Shown piece by piece: positions 1 through 5,649 of a stretch of DNA of 5,649 bases. The stretch comes from Draconibacterium sp. (GTDB lineage: Bacteria; Bacteroidota; Bacteroidia; Bacteroidales; Prolixibacteraceae): contig JAUVDE010000248.1 of assembly GCA_030595485.1 (NCBI GenBank), positions 1 to 5,649 of the forward strand. The letters are read 5' to 3'. Positions within the stretch are counted from its first letter, which is position 1; each line of letters opens with the position of its first letter. The position numbers and the translations under genes are program-made. The notes beneath the pieces are model-generated. The model searched no databases. It had not been told where the DNA came from and worked only from the letters and a program-made list of their open reading frames with translations.

Positions 1-2754
1 AATATCGAAATCGGCTTCAACCGTGTTGTTCAACACACGAACTTTTCGATACGGAACAGGATTACCTAAAGTAATAAATGCAACTCCTGCCTCGTTTAAT
101 TGTTTCTTCACCTCATCGTTGTCGGCACACTGAATAATAATCCCAGGGTTTTCAGCCAAAAGGATTTTTGCAAGATCTTCTTCTTCGAAAGAAGTTACAT
201 CCACTTTCATTCCTCCCTTTGTATTACTAAAACACATTTCGAGCAAAGATGTAATTAAACCACCCGAAGCCACATCGTGTCCGGCCAATATTAAATCTTG
301 TTCAATTAACTTTTGAACGGTATTAAATGCAGTTTTAAATTTTTTGGCATCGGCAACAGTTGGTGCAGTTTTTCCTAATTTATTAATCGACTGCGCAAAA
401 GCACTACCTCCCAAAGCACGCTCCATAAATGAGAAGTCGATGTATAGAATCTCCTTACTTTCGTCGTTCACCAAAACAGGCTCAACTACTTTTTTAACAT
501 CCGAAACCTCACCCGAAGCTGAAATAATTACCGTTCCCGGTGCATAAACCACATCGTCTTTGTATTTCTGAGTCATCGACATGGAATCTTTTCCGGTTGG
601 GATATTAATTCCTAAAGCACAGGCAAAATCACTTGCTGCTTTTACGGCATTGTAAATTCGGGCATTTTCACCCGGATTTTTTGCGGGCCACATCCAGTTT
701 GCACTAAGTGACACACTTTTCAAATGGTCAGTCATTGGTGCCCAAATAATGTTGGTTAACGATTCGGCAATAGATAATACCGAGCCACGTTCGGCATCAA
801 CTAAACCGGCAATTGAAGCATGCCCAAGTGAAGTTGCAAGTCCGGCTTTTCCTTGGTAATCGAGTGTAATTACACCCACATTATTTAAAGGAAGGTGCAA
901 TGGACCAGCTCCCTGCTGTTTTGCAATTCGTCCGGTTACCGAGCGGTCAACTTTGTTCGTTAGCCAGTCTTTACATGCAACCGATTCAAGTTGTATTGTT
1001 TTTTCAACCAAGTCGTAAATCTCTTCCCAGTTGTATTCTAATTCATCAAATTCAGGAACAATGGTTTCATCTTCCAAAACAGTTTTTGGAGGACTACCAA
1101 ACATGTATCCCAGCTGCCAATCTATTGATTTCTCGCCGGTGTTTGAATTTTCGAAAGTAAACTGCATATCGCCGGTTGCTTCACCAATTACATACATTGG
1201 CGAACGCTCGCGATCAGCAATTTTCTTTAATAAACCAACATGTTCCTCCTTAATAACAAGTCCCATTCTTTCTTGCGACTCGTTACCAATAATTTCTTTT
1301 TGTGAAAGTGTTGGGTCTCCAACTGGCAATTTCGATGTATCAATTTTACCACCGGTATCTTCCACTAATTCCGAAAGACAATTTAAATGTCCTCCAGCAC
1401 CATGGTCGTGGATAGAAATAATTGGATTCTCATCGGCTTCGCTTAATGCACGAATGGCGTTATAAGCACGTTTTTGCATCTCGGGGTTGGCACGCTGAAC
1501 AGCATTCAGCTCAATATCATTTTTGAATTCGCCGGTAGCAACTGATGAAACAGCTCCACCACCCATTCCAATTCGATAATTATCTCCACCTAAAAGAACC
1601 ACTTTATCTCCTTTTACAGGCTCATCTTTTAAGCTATCTCTTTTGGCAGCAAAACCAATACCTCCGGCAAGCATAATTACTTTATCGTAACCATATTTCA
1701 TATAACTTTCAAAATGCTCGAAAGTAAGTACAGAACCGGTAATTAAAGGCTGTCCAAATTTATTCCCAAAATCACTGGCACCGTTTGATGCTTTTATCAA
1801 AATTTCTTCCGGCGTTTGGTATAACCATTCTCTTTCATCGGTTGCCTGCTCCCACGAACGTTGTGCCTCGGTACGCGGGTAAGAAGTCATATAAACTGCT
1901 GTTCCGGCAATTGGCAAACTTCCTTTTCCTCCTGCAATACGGTCGCGAATTTCGCCTCCCGAACCAGTTGCCGCTCCATTAAATGGCTCAACAGTAGTTG
2001 GAAAGTTATGCGTTTCAGCTTTTAGTGAAAGTACAGTTTCAATATCTTTAACTTGAAAATAATCGGGTTTGTCCTGCGTTTTAGGAGCAAATTGTTCTAC
2101 AACCGGTCCTTGTACAAACGAGCAGTTATCTTTATACGCCGAAACAATAAAGTTCGGATGTTCTTTCGAAGTCTTTTTAATCATTTGAAAGAGTGACGAT
2201 TCCATCTCTTTTCCATCGATTATGAAAGTTCCGTTAAATATTTTGTGACGACAGTGTTCTGAGTTAACTTGGGCAAATCCATACACTTCACCATCGGTAA
2301 GTAGGCGCCCCATTTCTTTCGAAACACCATTTAAGTAATCAATTTCCTCACTACTTAAAGCCAAACCTTCTTGTTCGTTGTATGCTGCAATATCCTCAAT
2401 ATTCAGAATTGGTTCCGGTTCCTTATCAATAGCAAATACTTGTTGTGTTAGCCCCTCGCCAATAGTCTGAAGCATTGGATCGTAACTTGCTTTTGGACCA
2501 TCTACTTTAAAAAACTCTTCCATTCGGCGAATGCCTTCAATGCCCATATTCTGGGTAATTTCAACGGCATTGGTACTCCACGGAGTTAGCATTTCTTTGC
2601 GCGGTCCAACATACCAACCATCAAGCGTTTGTTGCTTTAAGTAAGTTGCTCCGGAAAAAAGCCAAACCAGTTTTTCAATGTTATCTTGTCCTAACGATTT
2701 TGCAGAATAAACTGCTATAATACTGTTACTTTGAGTTTTAAAGAATTGAATCAT
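1..2754 (-). CDS. purL: Phosphoribosylformylglycinamidine synthase, large single-chain form (3' end outside window)
   Basis: This enzyme (FGAM synthase, EC 6.3.5.3) catalyses the ATP- and glutamine-dependent conversion of FGAR to FGAM, the fourth step of purine synthesis, in the cytoplasm. The frame is open from ATG 2754-2752 to the left edge, giving 918 residues without a stop. An in-frame stop (TAA at 2772-2770) just upstream fixes this start. The order matches the family: an N-terminal PurS-like region (about 1-140, opening MIQFFKT), the linker with NSEHCRHK near 164-171, and a first AIRS/ATP-binding half with ETHNFPTT at 247-254 and GGGAVSS at 398-404. HDHGAGG follows at 449-455. The second half carries GKDSMSM at 721-727 and HDVASGG at 826-832. 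Long-form PurL is usually about 1,200-1,300 residues, so roughly 300 are missing. These include the class I glutaminase domain with its catalytic Cys. No frameshift or internal damage is seen. The gene is divergent from the lipoprotein gene, and identification is secure. Confidence 0.97.
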   Translation of the reverse strand, partial: MIQFFKTQSNSIIAVYSAKSLGQDNIEKLVWLFSGATYLKQQTLDGWYVGPRKEMLTPWSTNAVEITQNMGIEGIRRMEEFFKVDGPKASYDPMLQTIGEGLTQQVFAIDKEPEPILNIEDIAAYNEQEGLALSSEEIDYLNGVSKEMGRLLTDGEVYGFAQVNSEHCRHKIFNGTFIIDGKEMESSLFQMIKKTSKEHPNFIVSAYKDNCSFVQGPVVEQFAPKTQDKPDYFQVKDIETVLSLKAETHNFPTTVEPFNGAATGSGGEIRDRIAGGKGSLPIAGTAVYMTSYPRTEAQRSWEQATDEREWLYQTPEEILIKASNGASDFGNKFGQPLITGSVLTFEHFESYMKYGYDKVIMLAGGIGFAAKRDSLKDEPVKGDKVVLLGGDNYRIGMGGGAVSSVATGEFKNDIELNAVQRANPEMQKRAYNAIRALSEADENPIISIHDHGAGGHLNCLSELVEDTGGKIDTSKLPVGDPTLSQKEIIGNESQERMGLVIKEEHVGLLKKIADRERSPMYVIGEATGDMQFTFENSNTGEKSIDWQLGYMFGSPPKTVLEDETIVPEFDELEYNWEEIYDLVEKTIQLESVACKDWLTNKVDRSVTGRIAKQQGAGPLHLPLNNVGVITLDYQGKAGLATSLGHASIAGLVDAERGSVLSIAESLTNIIWAPMTDHLKSVSLSANWMWPAKNPGENARIYNAVKAASDFACALGINIPTGKDSMSMTQKYKDDVVYAPGTVIISASGEVSDVKKVVEPVLVNDESKEILYIDFSFMERALGGSAFAQSINKLGKTAPTVADAKKFKTAFNTVQKLIEQDLILAGHDVASGGLITSLLEMCFSNTKGGMKVDVTSFEEEDLAKILLAENPGIIIQCADNDEVKKQLNEAGVAFITLGNPVPYRKVRVLNNTVEADFDI

Positions 2755-2803
2755 TTTGCAGCGTAATATTTATTAACGAACATGTTGTAAAACACGCTGC
2801 AAA
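2755..2803. repeat. Perfect 10-bp inverted repeat flanking the purL leader
   Basis: The arms TTTGCAGCGT (2755-2764) and ACGCTGCAAA (2794-2803) are exact reverse complements separated by 29 bases. Read with purL, the first arm begins with the TTTG of the -7 box and the second arm ends directly against the ATG. An 8-bp palindrome, AACATGTT (2779-2786), sits inside the spacer but is not on the same centre. The predicted start point lies inside the upstream arm, so an mRNA from this promoter would hold only a small part of that arm. A DNA-level operator is therefore more likely than an RNA hairpin. No regulator has been identified. Confidence 0.5.
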
Positions 2804-2807
2804 GATA
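2800..2807 (-). promoter_or_regulatory. Bacteroidota -7 promoter element of purL
   Basis: On the minus strand this reads TATCTTTG, an exact match to the Bacteroidota -7 consensus TAnnTTTG. It lies 45 bases before the purL ATG and would start transcription near 2795, leaving an untranslated leader of about 40 nt. I find no convincing -33 TTTG at the usual distance, so the call rests on the -7 box and its position. No Shine-Dalgarno-like sequence precedes the ATG, which is normal for this phylum. Confidence 0.6.
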
Positions 2808-2838
2808 AAAAATAATAATTGCTGTTTATGCGAAGTTT

Positions 2839-2894
2839 TAACAATAAGCCCCTAGTTTTTAACATGACAAGAGTTAAATAGGCTTAAATTGTTA
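2839..2894. repeat. Imperfect inverted repeat between the divergent promoters
   Basis: The outer arms TAACAATAAGCC (2839-2850) and GGCTTAAATTGTTA (2881-2894) are complementary apart from two extra bases (2887-2888). Inside them TTTAAC (2858-2863) and GTTAAA (2873-2878) form a perfect 6-bp stem around a 9-base loop, and CCTA (2851-2854) can compete for pairing with TAGG (2879-2882). The element is upstream of the purL promoter and overlaps the place where a -33 element of the rightward gene would lie. It could be a regulator site or a chance AT-rich dyad. No T-run follows it on either strand, so it is not a terminator. Confidence 0.35.
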
Positions 2895-2914
2895 CATGAT
2901 TAAATAATTCTGAT

Positions 2915-2922
2915 TTACTTTG
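2915..2922 (+). promoter_or_regulatory. Possible -7 element of the lipoprotein gene (weak)
   Basis: TTACTTTG matches TAnnTTTG at all specified bases but the second. A TTG at 2889-2891 lies 23 bases upstream, slightly farther than the usual -33 spacing. If used, transcription would start around 2926-2927, giving a leader of only about 15 nt before ATG 2941 and excluding the TTG at 2920 as a start codon. Confidence 0.3.
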
Positions 2923-2940
2923 GGCAAAATAGAAAAGAAA

Positions 2941-3267
2941 ATGTACCGATTAATACTTATACTATTCATGGTTTTGGCAGTTTCGTGTAGTCCTCAAAAA
3001 AAGCTACAAAGAACTTATGTTGGCCAACCGATTTCAATACTGGAAAAGGAATTTGGGAAAGCGAAAACCGTGTTTGAAAAAGAAAATGGTAAAGACTATA
3101 TTTTTGAAAAAGTAGAATATTTAAAAAGTACCGAGATCAGTCAGCATAAACTCACCTTAGACCCTATGGTTACTCCACAGGCCCGGAAAACAACACATTA
3201 TTATGTTACGGTTGTTGACGGCATTGTCGAAAAAATTAAAATAGAAGAAGAATACGAACGAAAGTAA
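2941..3267 (+). CDS. Small predicted lipoprotein of unknown function
   Basis: The ORF encodes 108 residues from ATG 2941. Residues 1-16 form a type II signal peptide: MYR, a hydrophobic stretch LILILFMVLAV, then Ser-Cys with Cys16 as the predicted lipidated residue (LAVSC). The mature chain of about 93 residues is charged and Lys/Glu-rich. It contains YVGQPISILEKEFGKA (26-41), a pattern like the 'G-x-x-x-x-x-L-x-x-x-F-G' opening of small BamE/SmpA-like envelope lipoproteins. It ends with an alternating strand-like segment, HYYVTVVDGIVEKIKIEEEY (86-105). The BamE-like resemblance is an inference from pattern only. The frame extends to a TTG at 2920, but ATG 2941 places the signal peptide correctly at the N-terminus. 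The gene is divergent from purL, lies 68 bases before the tRNA, and has no convincing terminator of its own. It would be anchored to the periplasmic face of the inner membrane or to the outer membrane; the substrate and partner are unknown. Confidence 0.85.
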   Translation: MYRLILILFMVLAVSCSPQKKLQRTYVGQPISILEKEFGKAKTVFEKENGKDYIFEKVEYLKSTEISQHKLTLDPMVTPQARKTTHYYVTVVDGIVEKIKIEEEYERK

Positions 3268-3305
3268 TATTTTTTGCAGCCCTGCTTTGGTTTCAAGATT
3301 TTTTA

Positions 3306-3313
3306 TAGTTTTG
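3306..3313 (+). promoter_or_regulatory. -7 promoter element of the tRNA-Leu gene
   Basis: TAGTTTTG is an exact match to TAnnTTTG, 22 bases before the mature tRNA 5' end. Transcription would begin near 3318, giving a leader of under 20 nt for RNase P removal. A TTTG at 3286-3289 is the only -33 candidate. It is 16 bases upstream, shorter than the usual gap of about 20, so it is uncertain. Confidence 0.55.
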
Positions 3314-3335
3314 CAGGCACGTTCAAAAAATTAAT

Positions 3336-3421
3336 GCCCAGGTGGTGGAATTGGTAGACATGCAAGGTTGAGGGCCTTGTGGGAATTATTTCCCGTGCGG
3401 GTTCGAGTCCCGCCCTGGGCA
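3336..3421 (+). tRNA. tRNA-Leu (anticodon GAG)
   Basis: A complete class II tRNA of 86 nt that delivers leucine at CUC and CUU codons. The acceptor stem is GCCCAGG (3336-3342) with CCTGGGC (3414-3420), and the discriminator is A3421. The anticodon stem CAAGG/CCTTG (3363-3367, 3375-3379) encloses loop TTGAGGG, which places GAG at 3370-3372 with U33 before it and G37 after it. The long variable arm GGGAA/TTCCC (3381-3385, 3390-3394) is the serine/leucine hallmark, and discriminator A with this anticodon fixes leucine. The T arm is GCGGG-TTCGAGT-CCCGC (3397-3413). The CCA end is not encoded and must be added after transcription. No mismatch is seen in any stem. Confidence 0.97.
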
Positions 3422-3434
3422 CTTATATAGATTT

Positions 3435-3476
3435 TAATTCGGTGTATTTCAATATATTACATCGAATTATTTTTTT
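3435..3476 (+). terminator. Intrinsic terminator of the tRNA-Leu unit
   Basis: A 12-bp stem pairs TAATTCGGTGTA (3435-3446) with TACATCGAATTA (3458-3469). It has one G-U wobble and an 11-base loop, and is followed by seven T residues (3470-3476). It begins 13 bases after the tRNA. No T-run lies on the other side, so it acts only on rightward transcription and not on the convergent TPR gene. Confidence 0.85.
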
Positions 3477-3501
3477 CCAACACACACTTCTACATACATA
3501 T

Positions 3502-3516
3502 TAGGACTTGAACCTA
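3502..3516 (-). other. tRNA T-arm-like motif, possible tRNA remnant
   Basis: On the minus strand this reads TAGG-TTCAAGT-CCTA, a 4-bp stem around the canonical seven-base T loop, and contains the exact B-box form GGTTCAAGTCC. The fifth T-stem pair would be G-A. The neighbouring sequence offers no matching acceptor stem or anticodon stem at tRNA spacing, so it is not a functional tRNA. It may be a decayed remnant or chance. Confidence 0.25.
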
Positions 3517-3578
3517 CAATTTCGATTTAGTTCTCCCTCATCAAAGATTCAATAATAAATAGAAAAAATGGACGGCAT

Positions 3579-3713
3579 GACCTTATACTTCACGATGTTT
3601 CGATACTTAAGTAAAAGCAAAACAAGTACGAAAACTCTCTGGAATTAGTAAGATGCTTATAATCTGTTACATGTGACTATTACGACCTTGTACTTCTGAC
3701 ATTAGTATAAGGT
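3579..3713. repeat. Short direct repeat pair with a complementary third copy (alternative hairpins)
   Basis: GACCTTATACTTC (3579-3591) and GACCTTGTACTTC (3684-3696) differ at one base of 13. AGTATAAGGT (3704-3713) is the exact reverse complement of ACCTTATACT in the first copy. It pairs with the second copy as a 10-bp stem (3685-3694 with 3704-3713) with one wobble and a 9-base loop. No T-run follows the short hairpin on either strand, so it is not a typical terminator. If transcribed, the two pairings would be mutually exclusive. Function is unknown. Confidence 0.4.
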
Positions 3714-3773
3714 ATATGGAAATTCAAATATTCTAAAAACATTGAAGCATTTGCTCTTTATTAGGCTATCAAA

Positions 3774-5649
3774 TTATTCAAACAAATCCAGAAAATCCAA
3801 TAACAACTCAAAACCTCCATCAACAAATTTTGTATCATAGGCCATGGTTGAACCAGAATCATTCAATATTTGATTTTCCATTTCTAAGGTTTCATGGTTA
3901 TTTTCAATTTTTGCAGCAACCCACTTCATGTAATTACTTTCGGGGTATTCCTCCAAAAACTTAGACAACAAAAGTTTGGCTGTCTTTTCTTCTCCATTTT
4001 GAACTAAAAGTTTCAGCTGCAAAAACAATTTCGAATTTTCATGCTGATAACCGGGATGAGAATATTGCATCACTCTTTGGGCAAAAATATTTGCGTTCTT
4101 TTTATCGTTTTTCGCCTTGTATGCCATTGTTATTATATAATCTTCTAACCTTTCATCAACATCGTAAGGACGACCAACGCCAAGATTCTGAGGCCATAGT
4201 TTTGCCTTCTCTGCATACTTTATTGCTCTGTTACTTTTCCCTGTTTTTAGTGCTGAAAATGCTGAACGAATACATGCTTCGTTGTATAAATCGCGACCGA
4301 TTGTCGCACCTTCAAAAGGCAAAAGTTCATAGCTCTCAAGGAAAGAAATAGCTTGTTCGTACTTTTGCAAGGCACTTAAAGATTGTGCATAACACAAGCC
4401 AATTGCCGATTGCTCAGGATACTTTTTTACGAAGGGTTGAATTAAATCCAATGCCTCAACAGCTTGTTTGTTTGAGATGTAGAAGTTAGCAAATGCCAAA
4501 GCCGAGCGCCAATCTTCAGGAGCCAGTCCGTGTGCCTTTTTTAAACATTCTAGCTTCTCTTTATTCGAGGACACTAGTTTTGATTTAGCCAGATAAAACG
4601 GAGCAAAATCAGGTTCAGTTCCACAAGCCATAAATTGTTCTTTGGCTTGTTCTACTAAATTCTTATTCCACAAAACCAATCCCAAATAATAGTGTAGTTT
4701 CCAATGTGAGTTTCCAGTAAGAAAAGTTTTTAATACCTCAGCTGTTTCTACCCGGTGCGGAAAAACCAATTCAGGCGATTGTTCCAATACTTTATTCAAA
4801 TACAATTCTTTTTTCTCAGGAATTAAATGAGCCAACCACAAATTAACTACAGCGTTATTCGGAGCCAATTCCAAAACTTCTGAAGCTTCATCAACGCAGC
4901 CCTTTCGGTAATAATTTATTGCCAAATCCAAGAATGTTTCATGAGGTAATTCGTTGGTAATTCGCTTTAGAAACTGTTCTTTATCCGTAGTATTATTTGA
5001 GATTAAATAGTTTTCAAATCTTCGGAAATGGTTGGTTCCATCTAATTCAGATATCCTTGCAAGTACCTGTTTCGCCTCATCCATTTTGCCCAATTTACGT
5101 TTAACAAGAGCTAATGTTTGCAAGGCATCTAAATTGTACTGATTAAAACCGAGAGCTTTTAGAACATATTTTTCAGCTTTATTCCAGTTCTGTTCAGCTA
5201 AAAACAAACTGGCTAATTCGGTAGCTGCCGACGACCTGTAAGCAATATCGCCCATGGCTATTGATAAACCACTTTTTGAAGTTGTAATGTCACCTGTCTC
5301 ACTACAAATGAGCCCCAACAAATAGTTTGCTTCACCATTGTAAGTATTAATTGCCAAGGCCTTTTGAACCAACTCCAATGCCATTTTATGATCCATTTGC
5401 CTGTAGTAACCTTGTGCCAAACGGTTTAATGCAGGTAAAAATCCGGCATCCTTTTCCAGAGCTTTTTGGTAAGCATTTTTTGCACCAATGTATTCGCGTT
5501 GCTTTTCTAATTCCAAACCTAAGGTGAATTGCCCGTAAGCCGATTCCCAGTTAAAATCCTGATTTGGCAACATGGGACGGTCAACCAAAATATCGTTTTG
5601 CTTTGAGGTGTAAACGAGTTTATTTTCACCCAAAACTATTTTAATATTT
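3774..5649 (-). CDS. DUF5107-type tetratricopeptide-repeat protein (5' end outside window)
   Basis: The frame is open from the right edge to TAA at 3776-3774, giving 624 residues numbered here from the codon at 5648. I recognise the C-terminal TPR region of the large family whose N-terminus carries DUF5107, usually around 1,000 residues or more in total. That identification is from memory of the family's wording, not from a search. Clear TPR helix pairs lie near 36-67, 70-102 and 105-134 (for example A-Y-x-x-A-L with D-x-x-F-x-P-A-L). Further repeats follow, with family-like stretches YRSSAATELA (137-146), NHFRRFENYL (206-215), NELPHETFLDLAI (232-244) and QNLGVGRPYDVDERLE (487-502). TPR arrays form superhelical scaffolds for protein binding, and the biochemical role of this family is not established. 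No catalytic motif or membrane segment is visible in this part. A TTG at 5633-5631 could formally start the ORF, but coding sequence continues upstream of it. The gene converges on the tRNA and has no evident operon partner here. Confidence 0.85.
   Translation of the reverse strand, partial: NIKIVLGENKLVYTSKQNDILVDRPMLPNQDFNWESAYGQFTLGLELEKQREYIGAKNAYQKALEKDAGFLPALNRLAQGYYRQMDHKMALELVQKALAINTYNGEANYLLGLICSETGDITTSKSGLSIAMGDIAYRSSAATELASLFLAEQNWNKAEKYVLKALGFNQYNLDALQTLALVKRKLGKMDEAKQVLARISELDGTNHFRRFENYLISNNTTDKEQFLKRITNELPHETFLDLAINYYRKGCVDEASEVLELAPNNAVVNLWLAHLIPEKKELYLNKVLEQSPELVFPHRVETAEVLKTFLTGNSHWKLHYYLGLVLWNKNLVEQAKEQFMACGTEPDFAPFYLAKSKLVSSNKEKLECLKKAHGLAPEDWRSALAFANFYISNKQAVEALDLIQPFVKKYPEQSAIGLCYAQSLSALQKYEQAISFLESYELLPFEGATIGRDLYNEACIRSAFSALKTGKSNRAIKYAEKAKLWPQNLGVGRPYDVDERLEDYIITMAYKAKNDKKNANIFAQRVMQYSHPGYQHENSKLFLQLKLLVQNGEEKTAKLLLSKFLEEYPESNYMKWVAAKIENNHETLEMENQILNDSGSTMAYDTKFVDGGFELLLDFLDLFE

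Larger units (their letters stand above)
3477..3773. other. Gene-free AT-rich spacer between convergent units
   Basis: No ORF with a credible start, length or composition is seen on either strand, and no recognisable RNA family. It contains a tRNA T-arm-like motif (3502-3516), a 10-bp palindrome TACTTAAGTA (3604-3613), and a pair of 13-base near-identical repeats with a complementary copy (3579-3713). No clear terminator for the TPR gene is visible. The minus strand downstream of its stop holds only a very weak AGCA-AA-TGCT dyad around 3745-3754. Confidence 0.6.

Noticed and set aside
344..1982. Plus-strand ORFs of 65-144 codons (344-547, 900-1160, 1031-1465, 1785-1982)
   Set aside because: They are antisense to the continuous, family-matching purL frame and show no recognisable protein features.
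2920..2940. TTG at 2920 as the start of the lipoprotein gene
   Set aside because: It would add seven charged residues before the signal peptide and lies inside the likely -7 box. ATG 2941 gives a normal lipoprotein N-terminus.
3276..3285. GCAG-CC-CTGC as a terminator after the lipoprotein gene
   Set aside because: A 2-base loop with a 4-bp stem cannot form a stable hairpin, and no T-run follows directly.
3402..3421. tRNA 3' end as an att site of an integrated element
   Set aside because: No direct repeat of the tRNA 3' end occurs elsewhere in the window, and no integrase gene is present.
4091..4351. Plus-strand ORF of 86 codons
   Set aside because: It is antisense inside the well-supported TPR coding frame, with no domain-like content.
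5631..5633. TTG as the true start of the TPR gene
   Set aside because: The reading frame continues to the window edge, and the family normally has a long N-terminal region before the TPR array, so the gene is more likely truncated by the window.
1..5649. A previously undescribed multi-gene system, CRISPR array or insertion sequence
   Set aside because: The genes present are a housekeeping purine gene, a small lipoprotein, a tRNA and a known-type TPR protein in non-operonic arrangement. No regularly spaced repeats, transposase or terminal inverted repeats are seen.

Overview
The window looks like chromosomal DNA of a Bacteroidota bacterium. It is AT-rich. Its genes lack Shine-Dalgarno-like sequences at the starts that can be seen. 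Two promoters carry an exact Bacteroidota -7 box (TAnnTTTG), and the long single-chain PurL has the N-terminus typical of that phylum. A relative of the Marinilabiliales/Prolixibacteraceae is plausible, but that is only an impression from protein wording.

Layout: (1) 1-2754, minus strand: the first 918 residues of purL, the large phosphoribosylformylglycinamidine synthase of purine biosynthesis. Its C-terminal glutaminase domain lies beyond the left edge. (2) 2755-2940: a compact divergent intergenic region with a purL promoter, a perfect 10-bp inverted repeat between the purL -7 box and start codon, a second imperfect dyad, and a weak promoter for the rightward gene. (3) 2941-3267, plus: a small predicted lipoprotein of unknown function. 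(4) 3306-3476, plus: a complete tRNA-Leu(GAG) unit with its own -7 box and a strong intrinsic terminator. (5) 3477-3773: gene-free AT-rich spacer holding a short repeat family and a tRNA T-arm-like motif. (6) 3774-5649, minus: the C-terminal 624 residues of a large tetratricopeptide-repeat protein that I recognise as the DUF5107-type family. Its N-terminal part lies beyond the right edge.

The genes do not form an obvious pathway or operon. purL and the lipoprotein gene are divergent, the tRNA is co-directional with the lipoprotein gene, and the TPR gene converges on the tRNA. I see no mobile element, CRISPR array, toxin-antitoxin pair, defence system or other undescribed system. The points worth a second look are the dyads around the purL promoter, the repeat/hairpin cluster at 3579-3713, and the two protein families of unknown function.
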